In this document: piece after piece, positions 26,452 through 35,303 of the stretch | Layout of the letters: every line of letters begins with the position of its first letter | Position numbering within the stretch: position 1 is the first letter of the stretch | Source: Methanomicrobiales archaeon HGW-Methanomicrobiales-1 | GTDB taxonomy: Archaea > Halobacteriota > Methanomicrobia > Methanomicrobiales > Methanospirillaceae | Length of the DNA stretch: 64,000 nt | NCBI GenBank assembly: GCA_002839675.1 | Contig: PGYM01000001.1 | Span: 796,683 to 860,682 of the forward strand | Direction of reading: 5' to 3' | The notes under the pieces: model-generated | Seen by the model: the letters and a program-made list of their open reading frames with translations, nothing else | The model's database searches: none | Told to the model about the DNA's origin: nothing | Position numbers and translations under genes: made by a program

Positions 26452-28482
26452 TCACACCAGCGGTTTCATGGTCAGGGCCGGGTGTTTTATTTTCTCAAGA
26501 TATACCATGAGATCTTCGATTGTGGCTGCCGTTGTCTCATCTGCGATCTTTTCAAACAGGTCAGGTTTGCCCCGTTCAGCCAGTATTTTTATCAGCCGGG
26601 GTTTGAGTTCTTCTTTGAGTTGTGCGGGTATCCAGACGAGCCGTTCGATACCCCCCTCTCCCTGTAAGAACCGGTCTGAAAGAATGTAGCCTTTGGATAT
26701 TCCCGCAAACCCGGGGGTCTGTGCACCGCCGCCGATGGTACCGGCAAGGGTAGAAAATGACATTCCCGAAGGAGTCAGCCCTTTGAATTCACGGTTCACC
26801 ACCATGATCCCGTTCACTTCCGGCAGCATCAGGGCAATGCATTCAAAACACCCGCAGCAGGTCATCGGGTATTCCATCACACTGTAGAGTGAGCACCGGT
26901 CCACTTCCCCGTGACTGGCTTTCTTGACAAAGCGGTTGACGCCTTCGAATTCACCATTCTGGGCATTGAGTTCCTGGCCTTTCTCTATCGGCTGGTTCGC
27001 TCCGGATGGCGATATTTCATACGCGATCTTGCCATCCAGCCAGCTGATGGCCCCGCACAGGGCGGGCCGTTCGGGAGTGATCACGCAGACGTGGTTCGGT
27101 GCAAAGGTCTGGCAGAGCGTGCAGGAATAATAGGTGTTTACATCACTGTCACGCATGCCCTTGATACGGGCGTCGCGTTCATCATAGACCTGGTCTGCCT
27201 CCTTCTTTGCCGCCAGGACTTTTTCCTTATCCGTGATCAGCGTGACCGAGACGGCATCCAGTAACTGGGGAAAATCCATACGGAACTTGCTGGCCAGCAG
27301 TTTGCCGATATGCTCGATCTTCACGCCTTTTGCAACAACTTCTTTCGATAACCGGACCCAGATGAGATCCCGCTGGGCAACGTGCCATGATCCTTCGCCA
27401 TAATTGACAAAATTATGAATCCTTCGTTCGAGCACCGGCTCGTAATCTTTTTTCATGGTTTTACCGGCAACATCAATAATAATTGCGAGCGGATTTGCGG
27501 ATCCTTCTGCCATGGAATCGATCTCTGGGCCGATGACGGTTACCTGTCCGTCTTTGACCTCTCCGGTATTTTTCATCCGGAGCAGTTCGAATGCAGGTGA
27601 CCTGCCGCCACCAAACTCCACGTACATCTCTTCTTTGCGGATGCTTTTTCCTTCAAAGGCAGGGGAGCATCCCATCGGGATCGGGATTGCGGTCACGGTG
27701 ACACGAATGCCTTTTGATTCCATGCCGATCCGGACAACATCATCAGCAGTAGCCGGGATCCATGCGCCGCCGGAATAATCATCGAGTGACAGGATGGGAA
27801 ATCCGAGCACCCGCATACCATCGACAAGGGCGATCTCTTCATCGGAAAGCCCCGGAAAGACGATCACAATTGCCTTTGCCCGCTCCGCTGCATAGGTCAG
27901 CAGCCGGTGCATGTCGCCCGGGGTGACTCCCCCAAACATCATCGCTACGCGGGCAATGATATCGACAAAGTGCACCCCATGAAGCGTGCTGGATCCAAGG
28001 GGGATTAGGCGATAATCGAGACCCAGTTTTACACCGGCAGACGATAATGAAGGCACGACCGGGCCGGCAAGAAACGTGAGCATATATTTTTCCTGGAGTT
28101 CGCGGCAGATCGCAGCAGCAGCACCGGCACTCCGGGGGTTTCCGACAATGAGGGCAAGGCCGAGAATACTGCCGTCAACAAGGGAGTACCCGAGTTTCCG
28201 GATAATTGTATCGCCAATAAAACCGGTATAGGGCGAGGCCTCTTTTCCCTCCTGTGCGGTCTTTTTTGCAAGAATTATTTCTGAGGCAACCAGTGAATTC
28301 TCCTTTGTCCGGGAAAAAACATCCAGCAGGGTATCGCGGTCATGCACCGGTATGCCGGTCAGGGCATAAGATATGGGAAGATGATAAGCGGTATCGTCAT
28401 AGGAAAATGTTCCTTCAATTGTCGTTATCGCGGTTTTTAAATGGAGTTGTCCATTTTTTATTGCCAACTCAACGTCGGTCAT
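26452..28482 (-). CDS. acsB: Acetyl-CoA synthase, bacterial-type AcsB
   Basis: Makes or cleaves acetyl-CoA from methyl, CO and CoA at the nickel A-cluster. A-cluster cysteines are visible: C454, C457, C466 and C476 (YYSCTLCQTFAPNHVC, then ERPALCGA), and the C543-Gly-C545 pair that holds the distal nickel. The protein is 676 residues and keeps the N-terminal domain (about 1-260, PYTGFIGDTIIRKLGYSLVDG), which in acetogens docks on CODH. Archaeal CdhC lacks that domain and is about 470 residues. It is the first gene of a six-gene operon with a strong GAGGGA ribosome site 8 bases before the ATG. No CODH gene is nearby. Confidence 0.95.
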   Translation of the reverse strand: MTDVELAIKNGQLHLKTAITTIEGTFSYDDTAYHLPISYALTGIPVHDRDTLLDVFSRTKENSLVASEIILAKKTAQEGKEASPYTGFIGDTIIRKLGYSLVDGSILGLALIVGNPRSAGAAAAICRELQEKYMLTFLAGPVVPSLSSAGVKLGLDYRLIPLGSSTLHGVHFVDIIARVAMMFGGVTPGDMHRLLTYAAERAKAIVIVFPGLSDEEIALVDGMRVLGFPILSLDDYSGGAWIPATADDVVRIGMESKGIRVTVTAIPIPMGCSPAFEGKSIRKEEMYVEFGGGRSPAFELLRMKNTGEVKDGQVTVIGPEIDSMAEGSANPLAIIIDVAGKTMKKDYEPVLERRIHNFVNYGEGSWHVAQRDLIWVRLSKEVVAKGVKIEHIGKLLASKFRMDFPQLLDAVSVTLITDKEKVLAAKKEADQVYDERDARIKGMRDSDVNTYYSCTLCQTFAPNHVCVITPERPALCGAISWLDGKIAYEISPSGANQPIEKGQELNAQNGEFEGVNRFVKKASHGEVDRCSLYSVMEYPMTCCGCFECIALMLPEVNGIMVVNREFKGLTPSGMSFSTLAGTIGGGAQTPGFAGISKGYILSDRFLQGEGGIERLVWIPAQLKEELKPRLIKILAERGKPDLFEKIADETTAATIEDLMVYLEKIKHPALTMKPLV

Positions 28483-28523
28483 GGTAAAAGTCCCTCGGAT
28501 ACAACGTATTCTTTGTAATATTG

Positions 28524-28535
28524 ATATACTTTCGT
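28524..28535 (-). promoter_or_regulatory. TATA-like box of the acs operon
   Basis: On the minus strand the string GAAAGTATATCA lies about 45 bases before the acsB ATG, the right distance for an archaeal promoter with a short leader. The 160-base gap to the divergent surface gene holds both promoters. Confidence 0.5.
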
Positions 28536-28590
28536 TATAAGGTAACAGGAAAAAAAATACCTGCTTTACGGCTCTGCAGCCGGTAATAAC

Positions 28591-28602
28591 AAAAATATAT
28601 AT
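28591..28602 (+). promoter_or_regulatory. TATA box of the surface protein gene
   Basis: AAAAATATATAT lies 40-50 bases before the ATG at 28642. It is divergent to the acs operon promoter. Confidence 0.55.
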
Positions 28603-28641
28603 CCCTTTTAAATGCTATTCTCTTTAATGAGAGGCCAGAAA

Positions 28642-29730
28642 ATGAGCATTGTGCGAATTAACAAGGTTTTTTCCATTCTTGTGCTGCTGATTGCAGCAAT
28701 CTGTATGTTCCAGCCGGTGATGGGTGCCGATGGAACCGTAAGCATAGCGTACCGGGGTTCCGGTGGCAGCTACATTGGCGATACGGTGATTTTAGATGGT
28801 CAGAATACTGCCGGTAATATTACCTTTCTCCGGATCACCGGCCCCGGTCTTCCCTCCGAGGGTGTCCCCATATATGATCTCAATGGGAAACCCGGATCGG
28901 GAAATTCCGTTGAAGTAAATCCTGATGGTACCTGGAAGATTGCATGGTATACATCGAACATTAAAGCCGTTGAAAAGATGCAGACCGCACGCTACTATGT
29001 TACTGCTGCTGACCTCACTCACCCTGAAATATCTTCAACAACTTCATTAGTCATGAAAAAAGCTGAATTTTATGCGAAAACCACGCCGAATCCAGCAACA
29101 ACGGATGACTATGTATCGATAACCGGTTCATCCGAACGCGGAGTGTCTTATGTCCAGATTGATGTGACCGACAGTTCCGGTAAAATTTATCATACCTACA
29201 CATCGCCAGTTAGTGGTTCCGGATATTTCAATTATGGTTTCCATGTTGACATGCAACCCGGCCAGTATTTTGTCCGGGTGAGCAATCCGGCGATAAAAAT
29301 CCCTCTCCAGATGGATCTTACCATCGCCTCGCCACAAGCATTGATTTCAGCGAACACGACCCCGGGAATTATTCCCGTCAGTGTAGCAACGCCAGCTATG
29401 AACCCGGTTGCGCTTCCCCAGAATCTACCCGGTACAGGGACACTCACCCTTGCATCAACGCCAACAGGAGCTTCAGTATTCCTCGATTCGGTAATGATGG
29501 GAACTACACCGATGGATTTGAACAACCTGCCTTCCGGCAGCCACCTTATCGAGTTAAAAACACCCGGATACCAGCCCTATTCTCTTCAGGTTACTCTCAC
29601 CGATGGTGCCCGGGTTACCCTGTCGCCGATTCTCCAGAAAACTCCCTCAGCAATCCCGCTTTCACCCGTGACAGTACTTATCGGGCTTATCATTACCGGT
29701 GCAATCGCCCTGATATGGCGAAGAATGTAA
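28642..29730 (+). CDS. Secreted/surface protein with PEGA domain and C-terminal membrane anchor
   Basis: A signal peptide (hydrophobic stretch ending near VMGADG) leads into two Ig-like repeats of the kind seen in methanogen DUF3821 surface proteins. A PEGA domain follows (GTLTLASTPTGASVFLDSVM, then LPSGSHLIELKTPGYQPY), then a proline-rich spacer and a C-terminal transmembrane helix ending in WRRM. It is predicted to be anchored outside the cell. ATG 28642 is chosen because GAGG lies about 10 bases upstream; a start at 28612 would put 10 extra residues before the signal peptide. Confidence 0.8.
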   Translation: MSIVRINKVFSILVLLIAAICMFQPVMGADGTVSIAYRGSGGSYIGDTVILDGQNTAGNITFLRITGPGLPSEGVPIYDLNGKPGSGNSVEVNPDGTWKIAWYTSNIKAVEKMQTARYYVTAADLTHPEISSTTSLVMKKAEFYAKTTPNPATTDDYVSITGSSERGVSYVQIDVTDSSGKIYHTYTSPVSGSGYFNYGFHVDMQPGQYFVRVSNPAIKIPLQMDLTIASPQALISANTTPGIIPVSVATPAMNPVALPQNLPGTGTLTLASTPTGASVFLDSVMMGTTPMDLNNLPSGSHLIELKTPGYQPYSLQVTLTDGARVTLSPILQKTPSAIPLSPVTVLIGLIITGAIALIWRRM

Positions 29731-29739
29731 AAACTAATA

Positions 29740-29760
29740 ATCTTTTTTTTAAAGATATTT
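29740..29760 (+). terminator. Terminator after the PEGA surface protein gene
   Basis: ATCTTT, T-run, AAAGAT: a short self-complementary element with a run of eight or more T ten bases after the stop codon. Confidence 0.5.
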
Positions 29761-29809
29761 TTACCATAACCTATATCGATTTTAACAGTAACTTGTACTG
29801 GCATAACCG

Positions 29810-31333
29810 GTGATTTCCGTGAAGAAATTTTCTTTTATTGCTCACATGCCCGACACTCCTGGATCCCTGCACCGTGCAGCCGAGATCATCAAGCAATATG
29901 ACGGGAATATCAATCGTATACAGTTTGACCGGCGCATAGATTCCGGGACCGTTTTTTACGAAGTTACCGCCCCGGCCGAATCCTATACCCAGATTACCCG
30001 GAATCTCGAAGAGATCGGGTATCTCCAGAGCACCATAAAACCCCAGAGTTTCTTAAAGTTCTGCGTATACCTGACCCACCGCCCGGGAGCCCTGTATGAA
30101 TTCCTGGGCCTGACCACGGCAGTTGGCGCAAATATCTCGTTTCTGGATTTCGATGACAAAAGCCGGCACCCGGATCGCCTTATGGTGAGCCTGAACCTGG
30201 AACAGGGTGCAGTAGTCGAACAGTTGCTCAACCAGTTAAAATCCCTGTACCGGCTGGATATTATCGAGTACGATACCACGGGAAAACAACTGGATGATAC
30301 CATCTTTTACGTCCGGTACGCCCAGGCAATCCGTGAGCTTATCGGGGAATCGGAAGATACATTCCTGCTCTCGTTCCTTGCCGATACCAACCATATGGCC
30401 CAGGAACTGATGGACCGGGGGTGCGATCCCAAAAAAGTTTTTGAGAGCGTGCTTGCATCCGGCCAGACAATGAAAGCGACCACGGGAGAGCATTTTTACG
30501 CGGATATCCAGCAATTTCAGATCGATGCCCGCACGACCTTGTTCTGCTTCCAGGTGCCCTGCGGGGGGAATATCTTCCTGATACAATCCGGAGAAGAACT
30601 GCTGATGATCGATACCGGGTACGGGATCTACCATAATGACGTCTTGACGATGTTCTCCCGGTATGGTATCAAGGATGCAAAAAAGATCGGCCGGATTGTT
30701 ATTACCCACGCCGATGCAGATCACTGCGGTGCTGCCGGGTTCTTTACTGCACCGGCGCTGATGCACAGCAGTACGCTCGAGATCATCCGGACAAATAACC
30801 GGGCCTATGGCTCCCGCAGCGATCACGCTTCCCTTGATGAATTCTATACCAAGATGATCAACCTGTTCTCGAAATTCAACACCCCGGAAAAGACAGAATG
30901 CATTTCCGCCCCGCAAGGTGCAACCCGCGGTATATTTCCTGTCATCGGTGCAGTCAAGATTGGCGATATTGAACTGGAGATACTCGATGGTCTCAGCGGG
31001 CATACCGCCGGACAGGTGTTCCTGTACTCCCGTGAATATGGCCTGCTGTTTCCTGCCGACAGCGTGATAAATTTTGCAAGCCTTTCAAAAGAACGGGCAG
31101 ACTACAGTTCCCTTGCGGCATTTCTCGTGACCTCGGTCAATGTTGACAGTGACAGTGCAAAAAAGGAACGAAAAGGACTTTCTGACCTGGCACAGGTAAC
31201 GGATGACTATCTTGCCGCTTCCGGAAAAAGGTGCCTGATCTGCGGGGGGCACGGTGCCGTATCCGTACTGGAAAACGGCAAACTTACGGTGACCGGATCG
31301 ATTGAACGGTATGGAGCAGGGAAATCCGGATAA
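29810..31333 (+). CDS. ACT-ACT-metallo-beta-lactamase fusion protein
   Basis: 507 residues. The first 160 hold two ACT-like domains (FIAHMPDTPGSLHRAAEII and CVYLTHRPGALYEFLGL are the characteristic starts). These are amino-acid-binding regulatory modules. The C-terminal MBL domain has an intact metal site: ITHADADHCGAAG, GLSGHTAGQVFLYS, FPADSV and GGHGAV. This suggests an MBL hydrolase or redox enzyme under allosteric control by a small ligand. The start is GTG at 29810 (MISVKKF) or the GTG three codons on. No operon partner. Confidence 0.75.
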   Translation: MISVKKFSFIAHMPDTPGSLHRAAEIIKQYDGNINRIQFDRRIDSGTVFYEVTAPAESYTQITRNLEEIGYLQSTIKPQSFLKFCVYLTHRPGALYEFLGLTTAVGANISFLDFDDKSRHPDRLMVSLNLEQGAVVEQLLNQLKSLYRLDIIEYDTTGKQLDDTIFYVRYAQAIRELIGESEDTFLLSFLADTNHMAQELMDRGCDPKKVFESVLASGQTMKATTGEHFYADIQQFQIDARTTLFCFQVPCGGNIFLIQSGEELLMIDTGYGIYHNDVLTMFSRYGIKDAKKIGRIVITHADADHCGAAGFFTAPALMHSSTLEIIRTNNRAYGSRSDHASLDEFYTKMINLFSKFNTPEKTECISAPQGATRGIFPVIGAVKIGDIELEILDGLSGHTAGQVFLYSREYGLLFPADSVINFASLSKERADYSSLAAFLVTSVNVDSDSAKKERKGLSDLAQVTDDYLAASGKRCLICGGHGAVSVLENGKLTVTGSIERYGAGKSG

Positions 31334-31371
31334 TTTATTTCCGGTTTTTTCCCGTGCCCATCCATTCCCGG

Positions 31372-32199
31372 TCAATAGTTGGTAACGATAATTTCAAAAA
31401 TTCCGTTCCGGCGTTTCCCGTTACAATTGATGTAACGTTTTGCTTCAACGGGTTGTATCGTGAATTCCCGGTACAGGTCTTCGATAACCGGGTTCAGTGA
31501 ATTACTGAGCATCACAAAAACTCCCCGCTTATCGAGTTTTTTAAACAGATCCGCCAGTCGTTCCTGGTCCTGGAATTTGAAACCATTTGAATTATAATCG
31601 GTAAAACGTGCAGTTTTTGATATGGGGTGGTAAGGAGGATCGAAATATATGAAATCATTTTTTCCGGCTTTTTTAACGGTCTCAGCAAAATCCTTGTTTA
31701 ATATGGTAACATTTTCAAGCATGGCGTGAAATTTTAAAATCGAGGTCTCCGTTGGAAGACTCAGTTTTGCATGGCGGCCGAATGGGACATTATATTTTCC
31801 TTTGTTGTTTACCCGCCATAATCCATTGTAGCTGTGTTTATTGAGATATACCAAAAAAGCTGCCCGCTTCACCGGTTCTTTTGTCGTGCCGATGATCTCA
31901 TTAAAATCGGCTTTAATCTGTTTGAAGGTAATCTCATCATTCTGAAAAACAGGATCCTGCAACTCTTCAATCAATTGTTCAGGTTTTTTCTGGACTACCC
32001 TGTACAGGTTGATCAGTTCACCGTTGAGATCGGAAATTACTGCCTTATCTGCCCGGTGTTCATTGTGCAGTTTTACCAGTAATGCTCCACCGCCAATGAA
32101 AGGTTCAAAGTAGGTATCCCATTCATGGGGAAGCCGTTCTCCTAACTTATCCAGTAACTGCCGTTTTCCACCCGCCCATTTCAGCAACGGTGTAATCAC
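31372..32199 (-). CDS. dam: DNA adenine N6-methyltransferase, Dam (D12 class)
   Basis: D12-class methylase of the Dam/MboI type. The SAM site is PLLKWAGGKRQLLDKL at the N-terminus with YFEPFIGGGALL, and the catalytic DPPY lies in DFIYFDPPYHPISK. The target is probably GATC, inferred from the family. There is no restriction endonuclease beside it, so it looks like an orphan methylase. It may play a part in regulation, protection or mismatch-repair strand choice, although the MutL here is the nicking type and MutH is absent from the window. Confidence 0.88.
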   Translation of the reverse strand: MITPLLKWAGGKRQLLDKLGERLPHEWDTYFEPFIGGGALLVKLHNEHRADKAVISDLNGELINLYRVVQKKPEQLIEELQDPVFQNDEITFKQIKADFNEIIGTTKEPVKRAAFLVYLNKHSYNGLWRVNNKGKYNVPFGRHAKLSLPTETSILKFHAMLENVTILNKDFAETVKKAGKNDFIYFDPPYHPISKTARFTDYNSNGFKFQDQERLADLFKKLDKRGVFVMLSNSLNPVIEDLYREFTIQPVEAKRYINCNGKRRNGIFEIIVTNY

Positions 32200-32295
32200 A
32201 TCTACCCATTTTTTATTACTAATACTTAAGGGGTATTCAGGCTTATACTACGAAATTCTCATCTACTATGCAATAGCATCTTGTGTGGGAGAAGT

Positions 32296-32895
32296 ATGGA
32301 GAGCCACAGGGTACAGGAAATGATGCGGCTGATGGCATCGAAGATCCGCTCAATTGCCAATACCATTTCAGACGATGATATCGGGAAGTTCATCACCGAA
32401 CTCTTAAACGCAAAACGCATTTACGTGATCGGGGCAGGACGGTCCGGGCTCGTGGCAAAAGCGTTTGCCATGCGCCTCATGCACCTCGGGTTCCATGCCT
32501 ACGTTGTCGGAGAGACCATCACTCCTGCACTGAACAAGGGTGACCTGATGGTCATCTTTTCCGGTTCGGGCAGGACCAAGACCGTTGCTGACCTTGCAGA
32601 AACCGCAAAGGATATCGGCGGAAGAATCTGCCTTATCTCGTCAAATGCAGATTCGCGTATCGGAAAAATAGCGGATTGCATTGTTATCATTGAGCATCAC
32701 CGGGATTCCGTTGAAAACGATGCAGTCGAATTTGAGATCCGGCAGATGATGGGCGAACACAAATCATTTGCCCCGTTGGGCACCCTGTTTGAAACGGTAT
32801 CCATGATCTTTGCCGATGCAGTGGTGTCACGCCTCATGGAGATCACCAAGACCGACGAGAGTGCGCTCAAGAACCGGCATACGAATATTGAATAA
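32296..32895 (+). CDS. hxlB: 6-phospho-3-hexuloisomerase (Phi)
   Basis: SIS-domain isomerase that interconverts fructose 6-phosphate and hexulose 6-phosphate. In archaea lacking the oxidative pentose phosphate pathway it works in reverse to make ribulose 5-phosphate. Signatures are VIGAGRSGLVAKAFAMRLMHLG and VIFSGSGRTKTV. ATG 32296 is preferred over the TTG at 32281, with GGGAG a few bases upstream. The aminotransferase follows after 14 bases. The partner hexulose-phosphate synthase is not in the window. Confidence 0.9.
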   Translation: MESHRVQEMMRLMASKIRSIANTISDDDIGKFITELLNAKRIYVIGAGRSGLVAKAFAMRLMHLGFHAYVVGETITPALNKGDLMVIFSGSGRTKTVADLAETAKDIGGRICLISSNADSRIGKIADCIVIIEHHRDSVENDAVEFEIRQMMGEHKSFAPLGTLFETVSMIFADAVVSRLMEITKTDESALKNRHTNIE

Positions 32896-32909
32896 AATGG
32901 TGGATTGCG

Positions 32910-34016
32910 ATGAGTATGAAATTTGCAGAAAGGGTAAAAGATATCGAGATCTCGGGGATTCGTAAATTGTTCGAGGCCGCGGGTCCCGATTCCATTAACC
33001 TCGGGCTCGGGCAACCCGATTTTGATACGCCCGGGCATATCAAGGATGCTGCAATCCGGGCCATACAGGAAGGAAAGACCGGGTATACCGGCAACAACGG
33101 CATTCCTGAACTCCGTAATGCGATCAGTGCAAAATTCAAACGGGAGAACGAACTCTCTTACAAGCCGGCCCAGATCATCGTTACTGCCGGTGCAAGCGAA
33201 GCGCTCCATATCGTGATGCAGGCCATGGTCGGCGATGGAGACCGGGTGCTCTGCCCGGATCCGGGTTTTGTATCGTATGCATCCCTTGCCACTCTCGCGG
33301 GTGCTCACCCGGTCAGTGTTCCTCTCACGAAAGATTTACACCTCGATGTGGAAAAGGCCAAGGAACTGATGGACGGGGCAAAACTTTTTGTCATCAACTC
33401 CCCGGGAAACCCGACCGGGGCTGTCGAGAGCAAAGAATCCATCAAAGCCCTTGTTGAATATGCTGATGATGCTGGTGTAACCATCATCTCCGATGAGGTG
33501 TACGAGCATTTCATTTACGGCAAAAAGCATTGGAGCGCCGGCCAGTTCGGGGATAATGTCATTACCATCAATGCGACGAGCAAGACCTACGCGATGACCG
33601 GCTGGCGCCTTGGTTACCTTGCTGCCTCCCCCGAGATTATCAGCCAGTGCATCAAGGTGCACCAGTACTGCCAGGCATGCGCCACTTCCATTTCCCAGTA
33701 TGCGGCAGTTGCGGCATACGAGGGAGACCAGCACCCCGTTTCGGTGATGCGGGATGAATACCAGGCCCGGCGGGATCTCTTCTGCAAAGGATTGTCTGCC
33801 CTCGGTCTGGACTTTCCGCTTCCCGAAGGTGCATTCTATGCGTTTGTGCCGATGCAACCTGCGCTTACCCAGAAAATAATTGATGCCGGTGTAGTGATCG
33901 TCCCGGGCTCTGCGTTTGGGGTCAATGCGCCGGAGTACGCCCGCATGAGTTACGCCAACTCGCGGGAGAACCTGAAGCGTGCCCTTGATAGGATCCAAAA
34001 AGTAATAGGTGATTAA
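32910..34016 (+). CDS. Class I/II aminotransferase (aspartate/aromatic type)
   Basis: PLP enzyme of fold type I, 368 residues. It has INLGLGQPDFDTPGHI near the start, the NSPGNPTGAV substrate loop, and the PLP lysine in NATSKTYAMTGWRLGY, followed by the arginine-bearing ARMSYANSRENL segment. The group includes archaeal aspartate and aromatic aminotransferases, and specificity cannot be read. It is in a probable operon with hxlB upstream and the M42 peptidase, whose start it nearly touches. Confidence 0.88.
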   Translation: MSMKFAERVKDIEISGIRKLFEAAGPDSINLGLGQPDFDTPGHIKDAAIRAIQEGKTGYTGNNGIPELRNAISAKFKRENELSYKPAQIIVTAGASEALHIVMQAMVGDGDRVLCPDPGFVSYASLATLAGAHPVSVPLTKDLHLDVEKAKELMDGAKLFVINSPGNPTGAVESKESIKALVEYADDAGVTIISDEVYEHFIYGKKHWSAGQFGDNVITINATSKTYAMTGWRLGYLAASPEIISQCIKVHQYCQACATSISQYAAVAAYEGDQHPVSVMRDEYQARRDLFCKGLSALGLDFPLPEGAFYAFVPMQPALTQKIIDAGVVIVPGSAFGVNAPEYARMSYANSRENLKRALDRIQKVIGD

Positions 34017-34017
34017 C

Positions 34018-35055
34018 ATGGTCAAAGAATTGTTACGTAAATTATCCAACGCCCACGGTGTTTCGGGCAGTGAAGGCAGCGTAAGTGCACTGATCAAAAA
34101 GGAGCTCAAGGGGCATGTCGATGAGATCCGCGAGGATGCTATGGGCAACCTCATTGCCATCAAGCATGGCAACAAGTTCAAGGTGATGCTGGCCGCCCAC
34201 ATGGACGAGATCGGGCTCATGGTCAAGTACGTGGAGGAGAAAGGATTCATCCGGTTCGTTGCACTTGGCGGCTGGTACGGCCCCACACTCTACAACCAGC
34301 GCGTAGTCCTCCATGGCGCAAACGGTCCCGTCATCGGGGTTATCGGTGGCAAACCCCCGCACATGATGGATGAAGAGGAGCGCAAGAAGGGGGTCAAAGT
34401 CGATGATCTCTTTATCGATATCGGCGCAACAAACCCCGATGAGGTCGATTATCTCGGCATTGAAGTCGGTACTCCGGTGACGATCGACCGGGAATTCTGC
34501 GAGCTGGCGAATTCAAGGGTTACCGGAAAAGCTTTCGACAACCGGGCCGGTGTCGTAATGTTAATCAAAACCTTGAAAGAGACCGACTCCCCGCTCACTA
34601 TTTTCGGTGTCTTTACTGTGCAGGAAGAAGTTGGCCTGAAAGGTGCACGCACCAGCGCGTTTGCTCTTGATCCCGACTGTGCGATTGCCACCGATGTCAC
34701 AATCCCTGGCGATCACCCGGGCATTGATCTGAAAGATGCGCCAGTCCTGATGAGTAAGGGACCGGTCATCACTATTGTCGATAGCAGTGGAAGGGGACTC
34801 ATCGCCAACCGCAAAGTTGTCAAGTGGCTCAAGGAAGCCGCAGACTCGAATTCAATACCCGTGCAGATGGAAGTTGGCAGTGGCGGGACTACGGATGCAA
34901 CCGCAATTCACCTGACCAAGGGTGGAATTCCGAGCACTACGGTCAGTATCCCCTCCCGGTACATCCATTCACCGGTAGAAGTGGTGGACTGCAATGATAT
35001 CGAAGCCGGTGTGAAAATGCTGGTAGCTGCACTCAAGAAGAAGCCGGTTTTATAA
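34018..35055 (+). CDS. M42 family metallo-aminopeptidase
   Basis: Tetrahedral aminopeptidase family. The dinuclear zinc site is visible: LAAHMDEIGLMV (His, Asp), AFDNRAGVVMLI (bridging Asp), FTVQEEVGLKGA (catalytic Glu pair), ATDVTIPG and RYIHSPVEVV. ATG 34018, two bases after the preceding stop, is taken as the start; a GTG three codons upstream overlaps the aminotransferase. 345 residues, usual for the family, which trims peptides from the proteasome. Confidence 0.92.
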   Translation: MVKELLRKLSNAHGVSGSEGSVSALIKKELKGHVDEIREDAMGNLIAIKHGNKFKVMLAAHMDEIGLMVKYVEEKGFIRFVALGGWYGPTLYNQRVVLHGANGPVIGVIGGKPPHMMDEEERKKGVKVDDLFIDIGATNPDEVDYLGIEVGTPVTIDREFCELANSRVTGKAFDNRAGVVMLIKTLKETDSPLTIFGVFTVQEEVGLKGARTSAFALDPDCAIATDVTIPGDHPGIDLKDAPVLMSKGPVITIVDSSGRGLIANRKVVKWLKEAADSNSIPVQMEVGSGGTTDATAIHLTKGGIPSTTVSIPSRYIHSPVEVVDCNDIEAGVKMLVAALKKKPVL

Positions 35056-35082
35056 TTTTTTAGTCCCTATTTTTTATTGAAA
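35056..35082 (+). terminator. Oligo-T terminator after the M42 gene
   Basis: Two T runs (five to six each) directly after the stop codon, before the tRNA gene on the other strand. Confidence 0.45.
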
Positions 35083-35232
35083 ATCCAGGCTTTGCCCGGA
35101 TACTAAAAAATCCTTTGGCAATTTTTTTAGAGGTTTCAGACTCTCTCTCAGAATTCCCCGCATAATTTTCCTGGGATGAATGAATCGTGAGAAATATTCC
35201 GCTTCTCTCCAGAAAAAACCATAAAACAATAC

Positions 35233-35303
35233 GCCTCGGCCGGGACTTGAACCCGGGTCAAAAGCTCCGGAGGCTTCTAGGATGTCCGCTACCCTACCGA
35301 GGC
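35233..35303 (-). tRNA. tRNA-Arg (anticodon CCG)
   Basis: On the minus strand a full cloverleaf folds. The acceptor stem is GCCTCGG/CCGAGGC and the T arm is CCGGG-TTCAAGT-CCCGG. The anticodon stem is GAAGC/GCTTT with the loop CTCCGGA (U33, anticodon CCG, G37), and the D arm carries GG at its usual place. No CCA is encoded and no intron is seen. It reads arginine CGG codons. Confidence 0.93.

Noticed and set aside
26452-28482. Archaeal-type CdhC
   Set aside because: The length and the presence of the N-terminal domain match bacterial AcsB, not the shorter archaeal beta subunit.
33336-34286. 316-codon frame on the minus strand
   Set aside because: Antisense across the aminotransferase and M42 genes, both of which have full catalytic motifs.
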